The notes: generated by a model from the letters alone, not told the origin. A DNA stretch of 64,000 bases from Phyto melanocephala (GCA_941918925.1 OW799233.1:48321341-48385340); one strand, 5' to 3'; positions 46,947 through 58,904 are shown, counted from the stretch's first letter. Made by a program: numbers and translations.

Positions 46947-48002
46947 CTAAGTGAGATTTGATATATTAGTATGTGAAATTGTATACCACTGGCTTGGTAC
47001 TTACTGAAACTTTTCTTTTACCAATTAAATTTATGTATAGCCAAAAGTTTATGCTGCTTGTTGAGAGTATTCTATGATTCACATCCTTGTCCGCATTTCC
47101 CTCTTCACTTACAACAAATTCAAGATATTTATTTATTATTATTTTTGGTAAGTGAAATTTCCTTTCTTATTTTTATTGATTTTTAATGATGCTAAAATAT
47201 ATAATTGCTTTTACTGTATATTTATAATTTTTAAAAAAATATGCCACAAATTTCTTGGAATTAATATTGCAAGAACTCCATTTTCTTATCACCAACTCGG
47301 ATGCAACTTGTCATTAAAAATAATTTTTTTTATTTTACATTACACAGAAAAAAATATTCCTTAAATTTGCTTAATTAATTGACTTTTTGATTTGTTTTAA
47401 AATTCTAATTATATTTTTCATTAACTGAATTAATTTTTTTAATTGATATTAAATATTTTCAAAAAACAAAGAGATTTCTGTCAGTTGAATAAAATAAATA
47501 AAAAATAAAAAATGTTATTTTAAATGAAATTTGAATTTCTTAGAATAAATTTAATATAATTATTATTCAAGGAGCAGAATAATAAAAAATAGTAGACAAT
47601 CTGCATGAAAAAGTTCTGGTAAGTGAAAGTATATAAAAATATGTTCAGTTTTTAATATAATAAATGGTTTCAGTTTCATTGTAGATGTGCCCAAATCCAA
47701 TAATTATTGTATCCCCTTATATTCCTCAGAATTCTCATTTTAGTAGGTAAGTTTGTTGAATTTCTTCACTCTGTCTGATCAAGCCTTTTTACCGGTTAAT
47801 ATTCTTTATATCTAGGTTGTTGATGTTGCCAGTTATTTTTGGATCTCCGGCTTTCGATATGGTGTAGTATGCTAAGTTATTTTTATATAAGTAACGAAAT
47901 GTATTTAAAAACATAGATTCATATGTACCATATACATATGTACATATATTAAGAATATATAAATATCAAAAAAATATATATATTTTTTTTCTAAACAGGT
48001 TA
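46947..48002. other. AT-rich interval
   Basis: No gene. The word 'acacagaaaaaaata' near 47342 recurs inverted near 48435-48449, possibly the ends of a further short element that encloses the foldback at 48003-48163. Confidence 0.4.
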
Positions 48003-48163
48003 ACTGCCTGTTCAACGATGTCGAAAAAAATCCCAAGCGAAATTTCGTTCGTACAAATACGTTGAAAACAAAAACAAATTTTTAGTTTTTGTTGTTGTTT
48101 TCAATATATTTGTACGAATGAAATTTCGCTTGGGATTTTTTTCGACATCGTTGAACAGGCAGT
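48003..48163. mobile_element. Near-perfect 161-bp foldback element
   Basis: Arms of about 70 bp starting 'actgcctgttcaacgatgtc' are inverted copies of each other with very few mismatches and a short A/T-rich loop. The ends share ACTGCC with the MITE family at 20318 and 42116, but the body is unrelated. A transcript would fold into a single long hairpin. Confidence 0.8.
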
Positions 48164-49171
48164 AAATAATTTTTGTTATTGATATAATAAATGATTTTAT
48201 TATATAATTACCAAATCTCAAATATAGACATGATTAAATTAATTAAAATAATTTTTGAAAATTATGGAAATTTTAATTAATTTTTGAATGCTGTTTTAAT
48301 TGATATTTTTCTCAAAATTTTTTTAATTAAAACTATTAATTTTCATTTAATTAATAGTATCATTTTGATGATTGGAGCAAAATAAAACAATTTTTTAATT
48401 ATTAATATTAATTTCGTAATTGAAGTTCATATTTATTTTTTTCTGTGTACATATCCGAAAATCTTGGTGTGGTGTCTGATGACCATGATGAAAGATTCAT
48501 TAAGATATTGGGCACATGCTTGCTGCTGGGTAATCAATCGTCAAACAGCAGATAACACTTATAAAAGAAAACGATCTATCAAGTAATAATAATTTTTTAG
48601 TGTTTTCTATGTATTAATAAATAACAAATTTTATTTAAGATCTTAGTTTATACAATAGAAGTAATTTAAGTGTAAGATTATTTACTTTTGTTTTTGTTAT
48701 AATAAATACGTATTTAATGTTTCAATTACGGTATTTTATTTAAATAAGAATATTTCTGAAGCTAGATGTGATACAAAAAATCTGTGAACAGATTTGGATT
48801 CAGCACACAAAAGTATATTAGTATCACATAACAAGATTCGAGCTCCCGGCTTTTATTTTTTGACGAACTATGTATCTATGCATACATTAAGATGAACGAT
48901 TCTCATCCATCAGAATTTCGAACAGATATCACGCCTTTCCGAATACTTTGAGTTGTATTGAGGCTTATTTCGTAAAAATTTTTAATCACTCTAATGAAGT
49001 TGTTGTCGATTTTATTCTTTGAAGAACATGCCAGACTTCTTGCATTTTATCGAAAGCCTTCTCTCTATAAAACATTATTTTTTTTCTTGTTTGATTCAAT
49101 GCTTTTTTCTGCTATTTATCTCATTGTTAATATAAGATCTTGAGTTTCACAATAAGGTAGTCTTCTATTTC
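48164..49171. other. AT-rich interval
   Basis: No supported gene. A weak LINE-like segment on the minus strand near 48880-49080 is discussed among the rejected items. Confidence 0.4.
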
Positions 49172-49873
49172 TTTTTATACCCTTCACCTGTGGTGCACAA
49201 GGGTATATATAGGTTTGTTATTCCGTTTGTAATTTCTACAATTTTCATTTCCGACCCCATAAATTATATATTTTCTGAAAGCTTATGAATAGAGGAGTAA
49301 GCCCTGACCATCTGTCCGTCTGCCCGTCTGTCCGTGTGTTGGTTGAAATCAACTTTTAGAAGCAACTATATGTTCCTCAGATCTGAGTATGGTATCAATC
49401 TTTTAGAAATATCCGTGAATGAATCGCTATTGAAATTCAGTACAATCGCCCCATGATATGAGCAAAAAACCACGACCACCTCGTTTTTTTCACAATTACA
49501 ACAACAATATATATATACAAGTTAGAGTAAACGTGGCATCGAATCCCAGCTGAGCCAAAAACAATTTTTTTTTATTATTTTATTTTATATATTATTTATG
49601 TTTTTATTATTTTTTTTTTAATTTTTTTTTAATTTTTTAAAAATTTTTTTTTTGTAATTTTTTTTATTGTTTTTAATACATTTTTTTTTATTTTTTTTTT
49701 GGAAACATACATACGTAAACTCAATTTATAATTGTGCAATGGGATGTTTTGTATATGTATGTACGTATTTCATATGAGATGAATGGTGATACAAACAATT
49801 GTTATTGCATGACTACACGTTGTGAAGGGTATATAAGATTCGGCACGGCCGAATATAGCACTCTTACTTGTTT
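49172..49873 (+). repeat. TTATACCC-family repeat, full copy
   Basis: It starts 'ctttttatacccttcacctg' and ends 'cacggccgaatatagcactc' plus 'ttacttgttt'; the palindrome is at 49838-49854. It has the 'gcatcgaatcccagctgagc' motif and a T-rich tract at 49563-49700. It is a good reference copy for the family. Confidence 0.82.
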
Positions 49874-50496
49874 AATCTTGTGCTTTCCATCCATGGATGG
49901 AATACTGCAGTATTCGTCAATATATTTTTTCCGCTAATAATAAAAGGTATATAGCAGGATAATTCTGGCACAGTTAGTGGTACGCCTATTTAAATATTGG
50001 ATTAATAATGGCTTATTGTCATGGATTGCATATTATTGTTAATCTCCACATTATATTTTTTATAAAATTTTTTTTATTATGAACATTTCTGTATTTCCGT
50101 TGCCAGTATTTTAAAGTAACTGTCTCGTTTCTATGATCAAAATTGATCCCAACTACCTCATGTGTAGTAAGGGAGCGAACTTAATGCTACATCAAGCAAA
50201 TACAGTCAGATTTATGCAAAAGTGTAATGGAGAAGAATTAGTTCATCTGTCAAAATCTTAAGCGTAAGAAGTAGCAAAATTTTTTCTATAAGACCTTAAA
50301 CATTTTAAGAAGGCCGCAAAACTGTCTCATAAAATGTATTCGCATTAAAGGTTGAAAAATATTGAAAGATTAAAATAGGATAATGGAGTATTGTCTTGAC
50401 TTTTTCATAGAGCTACTAAATAGCCAAAAAATATCCTAGAGTTTGAAAAAAATTACTTATTCCAAGAAGATGAAAAAGGTTCTGTCTAAAACATAC
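49874..50496. other. Interval between repeat and GC-richer island
   Basis: No gene seen. Confidence 0.5.
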
Positions 50497-51183
50497 TGCC
50501 CGGGGGCATGGATCCTTGGTTATCTTCCAGGCCTTGGTGTTTGCAAGCTTGGGGTAAAGAGGTGAGACCAACACCTCTGGCTTCTTGGGGCCATAACTTG
50601 GAAGAAAATGAACTCTGGTCAGAAACATTCTCAAGGCTGACCAGAGACCCATCTGGTACCACGGGAATCAGTAAGCCCCAGGACAAAGTCCTGTCTGATT
50701 ATTGGTGAGGTCTCTTCGGAGTACACGTGGTGGCTGTGGTTATTCCAAGCGGAAAACGGATTCGGAAGTGAGCGCTGATGACTGACCTAGGTCGGGACTT
50801 CGGTTAACACTGAAGTTTTCGGGTGCTGTTGCCATCTCAACAGAACAGAGTGAATGGTGGATTCGGTCCACGTCTCGTCTCGGGCTGCTGTTGCCTCCTC
50901 AACAGAAGTAGCTATTCGGTGAGTCAATTCGGCTTCTTTCAGGACCGCCCCCGATTCTGTTGCTGATTGGCTTAAGCCGGTAGCGAAAAACCCATTAGGG
51001 GATTAGATAGCCCGAGCTCCTAAGCAAGGTGCAATAGTATGAACCAAGCATGATTATGATTAGATTGCAACCTGTGGCGTGTTGGTAAGGGGACAACATT
51101 GTCACAGGGGCTTTTGTTGGAGGCACGGCTCCAACCCAGTGGTACTAAAATCCGTATCCAATGCCTCTATACACTTTGTATGT
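50497..51183. other. GC-richer island of unknown origin
   Basis: This 0.7 kb stretch is clearly less AT-rich than anything nearby and has words such as 'actgcccgggggcatggatc', 'ccgcccccgattctgttgct' and 'cggctccaacccagtggtac'. A motif with 'tgctgttgcc' and 'ctcaacagaa' occurs twice near 50821-50915. Open frames of 60-80 residues exist on both strands but none is recognisable. On the minus strand it lies directly after a LINE ORF2 stop, so it may be the 3' untranslated part of that LINE or a separate element. Confidence 0.4.
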
Positions 51184-51510
51184 TTAGTAGACTTGAGTTG
51201 TTGTCAAGAACTCAGTCCCCTTAATGCAATTTATAGGGATTTCCAATTCCAAGTTTTTCAAAGTGTTTAAATTATAGTTCTCATATGCAATTTGACCAAG
51301 CGATGGATATTGACAGAGGTAGTATATCATTCTTTCGCATGCTCTGTATGTTGCTCTTTCTAATGTTTAAGTGTGAAAGATGAGTTTTCAACTCTGTATG
51401 ATTTGTTAACACATCAGTTAACCTTCCGACTGCTGTTCTTCTTAATTTAAGAACATCTTTCGTTTACTTAAGATTTTGATTTCCCCATATTATGTTCGCC
51501 ACTTTACTGG
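51184..51510 (-). pseudogene. LINE ORF2 C-terminal fragment
   Basis: The minus strand reads LKLRRTAVGRLTDVLTNHTE and LKTHLSHLNIRKS, then after a frameshift YRACERMIYYLCQYPSLGQI, and ends LEIPINCIKGTEFLTTTQVY and a stop at 51186-51184. This is the pattern of the C-terminal region of I/LOA/R1-type LINE ORF2 proteins: L-x-R, LTGH-like, LN-HL-like, then a Cys box and a closing helix. It contains an in-frame stop and the frameshift, so it is dead. Confidence 0.55.
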
Positions 51511-53099
51511 CAGCAGAATTTTGCTGAAAACTTAGTGCCGTGTTCTTTTATCGCCAAAGCTCTAAAGGAGTAAAACGTTTTTAACAGTAATGATATTTAA
51601 GAATAATATCGTTTTAAATAATTTGTGGGCTTTCTCGTTTCCGGTTATGCCCCACAGATTTTAGCGAGCGTCATTTTTAACTTTATAGTTCTTATCAACA
51701 CTGAACTGTTATTTCTTGGCTAATATTCAATATTGATATTAGATGCCTTTTTTTGAACGATTAGTGCTTTTATGATCGGCTATTTGTTTAGCTTTCTCAA
51801 ATGTTTAAATTACAGTCTCGATCATATTTTTTTCATAATATTATTTATCTTAGAGCAAGTCATATTTAATCGTCAGGTAATCGTAGTTCGCCAAAAAAAA
51901 ATTTTTTTATGTTTTTAAATATATAAATTTTGAAACTTAAAATAATTGATGAAAGACAGAAAATTTTTTTATCTATGAGCTTTAACAGCTGAAATTTAAA
52001 ATACGTGAAGAAAAAAATAATCAGCCGACGAATCAGGACTACCTAATAAACAAAATTGCCTTGATGTTTGAAAAGGCAATTTGTAGTAAGTTTCAACTAT
52101 CACTAAAAAAATTGTCTTTTAAGATTTATCGATCATTTCAGAATACTCATTTTTTGTTGAAGAGTATTAATGCCCAAAGTACTACGAAATATTAATAGGT
52201 ATTAAATTTTCCATCCCTGCTACATTTTCGATTAGTTTAGAAGCAAACAAAATTCCCGCTTTAAGGAAATTTTTTATTGCAGTGGATTTCTTTGTGTAAA
52301 TTTTATTTAAAAAATTATCTTTTATTTTATTACCCTGAAGTTTATAAAATAAAATGACAAATAAAAAACATTCAAAACAACAACGCAACAATTTCGTGGT
52401 GGGTATGATGTGAAATTTATTCAATTATATTTATAAATAAATATTTTACAGTTTCCTTTTATACCTTAATTCTTGATTATTCATTGGATTTGAAATTGCT
52501 GTGAGTGTATGCGAAGTATTTAATTGTTGTATTGCTGAATAAATTTAAATTTAAATTAAAACAGTTATTTTGTATACCCATATTGTGTTTTGTGGTTGTT
52601 GTTATTGCCATTATTGCTGTTATTGGCCAAAGTGTAGAAGGTCATGTGAAATTCACAGATTTTTAGCAACATCTTCATCAATCTCAATCATTATTAAAAC
52701 AAAAGCGCAAAAAACGAACAACAACAAAAAATTTTAGAAACAGAAAAGACAAGCAGCAGTAGATAGAAAAAAAAACATAATTATTTGTTGCAACCTCCTA
52801 CTGTTGCTATTGTAATGCTATAACTATTGCGCATGTTTTTGCTATAGCTAGTTGTATGCTAGCTATTGTAGCATTGTAGTTGCTGTTGTTTTTTTTTTTA
52901 AGTCATAGGAAATACTAAGTTTAGAAGGCCTAAATTTTCTGTCATAATTTCTTTTGTATTAATTCACGATTGCATATTTTCCACAGTTTTTATTCGATTG
53001 TTTACTTTGTTTTTTGTTTGCTATAAAATAATCTTTTTATTTCTTCGAGGTTGTGATTAATAATTGTCGACACTGCGATTAAACATTTGTTTGTTTTTG
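51511..53099. other. AT-rich interval
   Basis: No gene seen; some TTG/CAA-rich low-complexity sequence around 52560-52900. Confidence 0.5.
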
Positions 53100-53897
53100 C
53101 GCGTCTCCAGTGGGTGGTGCCAAGGTAAGATATAGCTTTGTCATTCCGTTTGTAATTTCTAAAATATTAATTTCCAATCCCATAAAGTATATATTTTCTA
53201 AAATCTTTCGAATAGGGGAGTTGATTGATCAATGTGCGCCGGTCCATCTGTCTGTGTGTTGGTTGAAATCAACTTTTGAAAGCCCTCACATGTTTTATAG
53301 ATCTGTAAGTGGCACCAGTCTTTTGGAAATATTGGGTAATAAGTCACTGTTAAAATTCAGTATAATCGCCATTTAACTTTTGCAGATATAAGCGTACTGC
53401 ATCTGTTTTTTTTCCACATATTTTTACTTTAAAAATTAAACATTTTTAGCTTTAAGTACACATACGCATGTGGCTGTGACGTAATTTTGACGTCATCATT
53501 AAGCATAAATGTATCCGCTTGTATCATTTGCATTTTTGGACTAAAATACATTTCGTGTAACATCAAAATCTTACCGTATGACTATTGTAAAATATGTAAA
53601 AAATGTCAGTGACGTCAAACACACATGTGCATGTGACTTTTTACATTTCGTGTTCTATAGGGTTTGGGATAATTTATAGGCATGTTACTATTTATAGATA
53701 TTACGGCGATTTGTAAAAATTATTGAACAAATTTGGAAAACTATATATTTTTTTAATTATTTCAAGTTGCTAATGCTCCTAAATAATTTTGAAACATGCT
53801 GGAAACTTTAAACTATAACCGCTTTGGTGGTTTTTATCAAATTTACAAACGATAATCGATTTTTTAACTTTTAGAAAACCGAGAGGGTCGATATGGA

Positions 53898-54190
53898 AAT
53901 TAAATTTTTAAATTAAGATTTCATTAAAAAAATTTATTTTTGTCAACATTAAGTTGACTTTTCTCTTTTAATTCTAAACTAGAACTAATTATTCACAAAA
54001 GAATATTTTTATTATTCACTTATGCTTATGATTAAGTTTTAGCAAAAAGTATGATTGTAATATGACTATTTTATTTGGTTCACACGTAGAAATATTAAAC
54101 CGTACAAATTTAGCAGACATAGTGTCAGCATAATTTGTGGGAAAGAATTTTTATGTTAAAATTAGAAAATGATAAATTCGTTTCTTAACT
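53898..54190 (-). repeat. 3' long terminal repeat
   Basis: 293 bp, matching 61295-61587. It reads AGTTAAGAAACGAATTTATC at its 5' end on the minus strand and closes with TTTAATT. It is preceded by the purine run at 54191-54199. Confidence 0.95.
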
Positions 54191-54199
54191 CCTCCCCCT
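54191..54199 (-). promoter_or_regulatory. Polypurine tract
   Basis: AGGGGGAGG on the minus strand lies immediately before the AGTTA start of the 3' LTR. It is the expected primer for plus-strand DNA synthesis. Confidence 0.8.
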
Positions 54200-54221
54200 G
54201 TAAAATCAATCGTCCCGATTG

Positions 54222-55799
54222 TTAAAAGGCAGGAAGGTCATTGACGCTTCGAAATTCTCGTCCTGAGCTGACAGGAAGCGGTTCTTCAAAGTCTGAATCT
54301 TTTCGTTCAGTTGTTTCATTAATTATTGCTGTCAGATTGAGATCGGTATTTTGATTTTTGTTTTTAAAAATGTAAATTATGAAAAAGAGACTGAAAATTA
54401 AAATTGCGGACAGGACTAAATTTAATGAAAACATTATGTTCCCTTTTGTTGCTATTAAGTCGATTTCATCAACATTGTTGGTTTGTAGTTCCTTTATCAT
54501 TTCTAGCGAAAGGACCTCTTGGGTAGTGGAATTAATATTGGAAAGCTGTAATACAGCTGGAAGTGGATTTAATGTTGTTAATTCTCTTGATATAAAGGTT
54601 TTATTTTCTACGGTGATTGTGTCATTATGAAAATTTATTATATAAGTTCCAGATAATTGATAAGATTTGTTTCCTGATATTTCCAAAAATCCTTCGAATT
54701 GATTTAAAAATAACATTCCTTTAGAAAGTTCTTGTACTGATGGTACGTGTTGGTTATTTATTATTATGCAATCATGCTTTTTGCTATTCAAAAGTGGTGG
54801 TATACAATTTGTTTCACTTATATCTAATAAATTATTTTTATTACAAATAGACAAATCATTAAATTGATTACAATTGTTTTTAGTTTCATAAAATTTATTA
54901 TTACATTTAATTATTTCCTCAGAATTGACTTTTACAATAGTTTGGTGTTTTTTTACTGGTTTAATAAGAATTTTTTCACAAATATCTTTATCTATTGCCG
55001 GTAGGTTTATAATGTATAGTATAGTTGAATCGTCTGTTGCTATTCTAATGGTGGAAAACCCTAAGGCTTCCTCTAAATTATTGTATGGAAACTTTTCAGA
55101 GTCTAAAAATGTCTTTGCTTCAAAAATTTCCTTTTCCGAAAGTATAAATGAGTTAATTACTCCTACTCTCGCCCATTGTAAGGCATATTCAATGTTCGTC
55201 AGTTCGTCTCTTACGATTTTCAATTTGTTCATAATGGTATCTTCCACTGTTTTCCGAACTTGTTCTAGCGATTTAACTGTCTTCAAAATCTGATTAGTGG
55301 TATTAGTCAGTAAGTTAATTCTGTCAATGGAGTCTCTATTTATAATCCTCTGTCGTTCATTGTTACTAAGAAGTCCGTTCATTTTGTCTACTACTATTTG
55401 GTGATCCTCATGGTCCGGTGTACCTGCTATCCATTTCCATATTGTTCCTATAGCGTCTATTGAACGCTTATGTCTTGGTTTTATTCTTTTCAACAGGTTC
55501 TTTATTTGATTGATATCATGAAGAAGGAATGGTAGGTTTGTACTGTTTTTCAATAATTTGTGTTCTATTTCAAAGTTTAAATCGTGAGCTATTCGTTCAT
55601 AGTCGGTTAAATTTAAAACGTGGATAAGTTTAAAATTTCCGTTTTCTAGTCTAGTTTGTCCTAAATGGATCGAAATTAATTGTGAGTTTGTATAGTCCAG
55701 TATTTGTACTTCGGGCTGACAAGTAGCAAAGAGTGCAAAGAGTATTACAATAGTAAAAATCATTTTCTGTAAGAAATATAGAGTAAAGGTATATATCAT
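54222..55799 (-). CDS. env: Retrotransposon envelope protein (Env)
   Basis: 525 residues without a stop. There is a hydrophobic N-terminal signal segment (about 12-27), Asn-linked glycosylation sites (NLT, NST), a furin-type site RHKR at about 109-112 followed by a conserved region beginning SIDAIGTIWKWIAG, and coiled-coil-prone sequence. A membrane anchor (about 455-475, SLNLVLSAILIFSLFFIIYI) is followed by a short cytoplasmic tail. The arrangement is that of errantivirus envelopes, which are related to baculovirus F proteins. In known members env is expressed from a spliced RNA and mediates spread through the fly germline soma. It starts 13 bases past the pol stop. Whether the protein works cannot be judged from sequence. 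Confidence 0.88.
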   Translation of the reverse strand: MIYTFTLYFLQKMIFTIVILFALFATCQPEVQILDYTNSQLISIHLGQTRLENGNFKLIHVLNLTDYERIAHDLNFEIEHKLLKNSTNLPFLLHDINQIKNLLKRIKPRHKRSIDAIGTIWKWIAGTPDHEDHQIVVDKMNGLLSNNERQRIINRDSIDRINLLTNTTNQILKTVKSLEQVRKTVEDTIMNKLKIVRDELTNIEYALQWARVGVINSFILSEKEIFEAKTFLDSEKFPYNNLEEALGFSTIRIATDDSTILYIINLPAIDKDICEKILIKPVKKHQTIVKVNSEEIIKCNNKFYETKNNCNQFNDLSICNKNNLLDISETNCIPPLLNSKKHDCIIINNQHVPSVQELSKGMLFLNQFEGFLEISGNKSYQLSGTYIINFHNDTITVENKTFISRELTTLNPLPAVLQLSNINSTTQEVLSLEMIKELQTNNVDEIDLIATKGNIMFSLNLVLSAILIFSLFFIIYIFKNKNQNTDLNLTAIINETTERKDSDFEEPLPVSSGREFRSVNDLPAF

Positions 55800-55811
55800 A
55801 ATAATAAGTTT

Positions 55812-58800
55812 TTATGTCTTTATATTATCTTTATGAACGATTCTGTTTCGAGACTGTATTCTAACCTTATTTCCTAAGTCTTCCTGAATTTTCTGTTCTC
55901 TAAATCTGGGTGAAAGCTTATTACGCTGTCCAATTATTTTTTCATAAACAACATCTCCTGGTTGGTATGTCTTTACTCCATTAGAGTTGTTTCTTTTAAG
56001 CATTCTTTTCTGTGCTTTCTTTAATAGGTCACACAGATTATGTGGGGTTTTATTGAAAAATATGTCTGATGGTTTATTTCCTATAACGGAGTGTATTGTT
56101 TGGTTATATTGTTGGGCTGCTCTATAGAAAGCCTCTGTAACATTGATTAAATGAAATTCTTCCCTAATACATCTGGCTATCTCAATAATGGTAGAATGGA
56201 CCCTTTCAACTTGTCCATTAGTTATACTATGGCGAGGGGTGCAATAATAAAGTTCTATTCTCAGTCGCTGCATTAGTGCTTTAAACTGAGGAGACGTGAA
56301 TCCCGGTTCGTTATCGAGAGTGAGTTTTTTTGCATTAGGAAAATTCTGTAAAACGTCCAATACTTTTTCTCCTAAATTAGTTTTATCTTCTATAGATTTT
56401 ATAATTAAAAACTTTGAGTATGAATCAATGCAAGTTATAAATTTAAGGTTCTGAGCATAAAAAATATCAATGTTGAGACACTCCCCCTCCTTGTTAGGAA
56501 TTGGAGCCTCTCCAATTTGTACCCTTTGTGGATGTCTGTTGTATTTGGTTTTATTACAGATTTCGCAGTGCCTTATAAATTCCTTAAAGTTGTTTAACAT
56601 TTTGGGCCAGTAATATTGTTTGTAAATCTGTTTATAATTCTCCTTAAAGTTTCTATGGGCACGAATGTGTGTTTGCTTTACTATGTTTTGCTGGTCATCT
56701 AAATTAGTGATGTCATTTGGGAATATTCTTATAAAAACAAACTTATTTGTAAATACGTTCCTAACTGTTTCCTTAAATTCATGTAGATCCTCTGGTGTAC
56801 AATGTATGGCTGTAACTAAATTTGGTTTTAAAAATTCCTTTAGAATAGTTAATAGATTTTCCCTAGTATCAAATTCTATTATATGACGAGTTCTGTCAAA
56901 AACTGTAATAGATTCATGAATTGTGAATCTATTTTTTAACAAAAGGATTTGCTGTTTAAATTCATTAAGAGGTTTGTTAGTTTCAGAAATATCTGAATTG
57001 TCGCTACTTTCCGTTGAATGCTGTGTACTATGGATACTATCATTATCTGAAATTTGGTTCAAAATTTGTCTAGAGAGGGCATCAGCGACTACATTCGCTG
57101 TACCTGGTTTATAAATAATCTTTGGGGCAAATTCTTCAATAAAGGCATGCCATCTTTTCATTTTCGCATTTGGATTTCTGGCTGAAACAGCAAATGTTAA
57201 TGGCTGATGATCAGTATGGATCTCTAAATCCTTTACACCATATAAATAGTTTCTTAGTGTTTTTAACGCCCACACTATAGCATATAATTCCTTTTCATTT
57301 GTTGCGTAATTCCTTTCAGTAGAATTAAGAGTTTTCGAAATGAATGTAATAGGTTTAGCTTTTTGACTTAATATAGCTCCTATGGCAACGTTCGATGCGT
57401 CTGTTGTTAAAATAAATTTGCTGTTAAAATCAGGTTGCACTAATTCCACCTGGTCTATTAATAAAGCTTTTACCTTATTAAATGCTTCGATTGCATCTTT
57501 GTTTAATAGAATCTCAGTTTTTTTCGACATGTTTTGTGATATCCTACCATTTTCCCCTGATAGGTAAACTGTAAGTGGCTTTGTAACAAGGGCATAGTTT
57601 TTAATAAATTTTCCGTAATACCCTGACATTCCTAAAAAGCTCCTAAGTTGTCGCAAAGTAGCGGGTAAAGGATAATTTTGTATAGTTTCAATTTTCTTTG
57701 GATCGGTTTTAATCACATTATATCCTACAACGTATCCCAAAAATTCAACTTCTTCTTTATAAAATTCGGATTTTTCCACAGAAATTTTCATATTTGCTTC
57801 CTTAAGAGTTTCTATTATCTTAGCAAGGTGATTGTTGTGTTCTTCTAGTGAAGATGAGAACACAATTATGTCGTCTATATAGACATGACAAAATTTACCG
57901 ATAAAATCTCTAAGGATATCATCCATTGCGGCCTGGAAAATGCCTGGAGCATTCTTTAGCCCAAATGGCATTCTTAAGAACTCGTATTTTCCGTTATTCA
58001 CGGAAAAAGCCGTTTTAATAATATCTGATTCCTTCATTAATATTTGATGGAAACCAGATTCCAAATCAATGGTGGAAAAGTATTTAGCCTTTCCCAAATT
58101 CGATAAAATAACATTGCAGTCTGGAATCGGATAATTTACTGCAATTGTTTGTTCGTTTAGTTTCTTAAAATCAATAACCATCCTCAATTTTGAGGATCCG
58201 TCTTCATTTGTTCCCTTTTTAGGTACAATCCAAATTGGTGAATTGTACGGACTTCTACTTGGACGAATAATGCCATCGTCCAATAAATTCCTTATTTCCC
58301 TGTTTACAAATTCATTAACTGACATAGGGTATGGATATTGCTTACTCCATATAGGAGTTTCAGCAATTGTGTTAATTTCTGCTCTTACGTCAGTTCTAAA
58401 AGGCAATCTCATATTTATTCTAGAATGGAGTTTTAAAATTTCCCCATTAATTTTATGTCTTAAATACTCAATTTTCTCGTTTTGGTTCAAATAATTAATA
58501 TTTTCAATTTGTTCCACATCTTCGGATGTGGTTTTTTTATTATAATCTTCTTTTTCCGTTGCAGGTTCTTGAAAGTTAAGGAACTTTTCGCAATGCTCTC
58601 CGCTTGAGAGTGTTCCTTTTTCGAAATCTAGTACAATATTCGCTTTTTTCATAAAATTGTACCCAATTAAAATATCAGCTTCGAGATTCGGAATCTCATA
58701 AAATCTTTCTCTTATGCCAAATAGTCTTGCCTCGCTAAAATGGCTAATATGAGTGAAACCGTTTATTGTTTTCACCCTTTTTCTTATAACTAAATCTTTT

Positions 58801-58904
58801 CTAATTCTAAATACATTTGGGCTACAGTAGCAGCTAGTAGCACCACTGTCTATTAATATTGTATAAATTCGTCCGGATGTTCCTCTTTTTCTAATATAGG
58901 GCAA
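55812..58904 (-). CDS. pol: Retrotransposon Pol polyprotein
   Basis: About 1,030 residues from the first in-frame TTG, open further upstream to the frameshift site. Domains in order: aspartic protease (LIDSGATSC, near residue 20); reverse transcriptase with YIDDIIVFS at about 342-350; RNase H starting LTTDASNVAIGAIL, with the TDHQPL segment; integrase with a zinc motif (HIRAHRNF...HCEICNKTK), catalytic IDSYSKF and LDNEPGF, and NGQVERVHSTI. The first catalytic Asp and the Glu (QVERVH) are present, so no key residue appears lost. There is no start codon at the gag junction; entry is expected by -1 frameshifting at 58919-58925. Confidence 0.95.
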   Translation of the reverse strand: MPYIRKRGTSGRIYTILIDSGATSCYCSPNVFRIRKDLVIRKRVKTINGFTHISHFSEARLFGIRERFYEIPNLEADILIGYNFMKKANIVLDFEKGTLSSGEHCEKFLNFQEPATEKEDYNKKTTSEDVEQIENINYLNQNEKIEYLRHKINGEILKLHSRINMRLPFRTDVRAEINTIAETPIWSKQYPYPMSVNEFVNREIRNLLDDGIIRPSRSPYNSPIWIVPKKGTNEDGSSKLRMVIDFKKLNEQTIAVNYPIPDCNVILSNLGKAKYFSTIDLESGFHQILMKESDIIKTAFSVNNGKYEFLRMPFGLKNAPGIFQAAMDDILRDFIGKFCHVYIDDIIVFSSSLEEHNNHLAKIIETLKEANMKISVEKSEFYKEEVEFLGYVVGYNVIKTDPKKIETIQNYPLPATLRQLRSFLGMSGYYGKFIKNYALVTKPLTVYLSGENGRISQNMSKKTEILLNKDAIEAFNKVKALLIDQVELVQPDFNSKFILTTDASNVAIGAILSQKAKPITFISKTLNSTERNYATNEKELYAIVWALKTLRNYLYGVKDLEIHTDHQPLTFAVSARNPNAKMKRWHAFIEEFAPKIIYKPGTANVVADALSRQILNQISDNDSIHSTQHSTESSDNSDISETNKPLNEFKQQILLLKNRFTIHESITVFDRTRHIIEFDTRENLLTILKEFLKPNLVTAIHCTPEDLHEFKETVRNVFTNKFVFIRIFPNDITNLDDQQNIVKQTHIRAHRNFKENYKQIYKQYYWPKMLNNFKEFIRHCEICNKTKYNRHPQRVQIGEAPIPNKEGECLNIDIFYAQNLKFITCIDSYSKFLIIKSIEDKTNLGEKVLDVLQNFPNAKKLTLDNEPGFTSPQFKALMQRLRIELYYCTPRHSITNGQVERVHSTIIEIARCIREEFHLINVTEAFYRAAQQYNQTIHSVIGNKPSDIFFNKTPHNLCDLLKKAQKRMLKRNNSNGVKTYQPGDVVYEKIIGQRNKLSPRFREQKIQEDLGNKVRIQSRNRIVHKDNIKT

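Noticed and set aside
48880..49080. LINE-like words on the minus strand (KAFDKMQEVWHVLQRIK)
   Set aside because: One KAFD-type word followed by stops is too little to call a reverse transcriptase fragment.
50416..50708. Three overlapping open frames of 66-78 residues in the GC-richer island
   Set aside because: Open frames on both strands at once reflect the higher GC content; none has a recognisable motif.
50970..51010. 'ggggattagatagccc' as a mitochondrial small-rRNA fragment
   Set aside because: It resembles the conserved 'ggattagataccc' word only over a few bases and the flanks do not continue the similarity.
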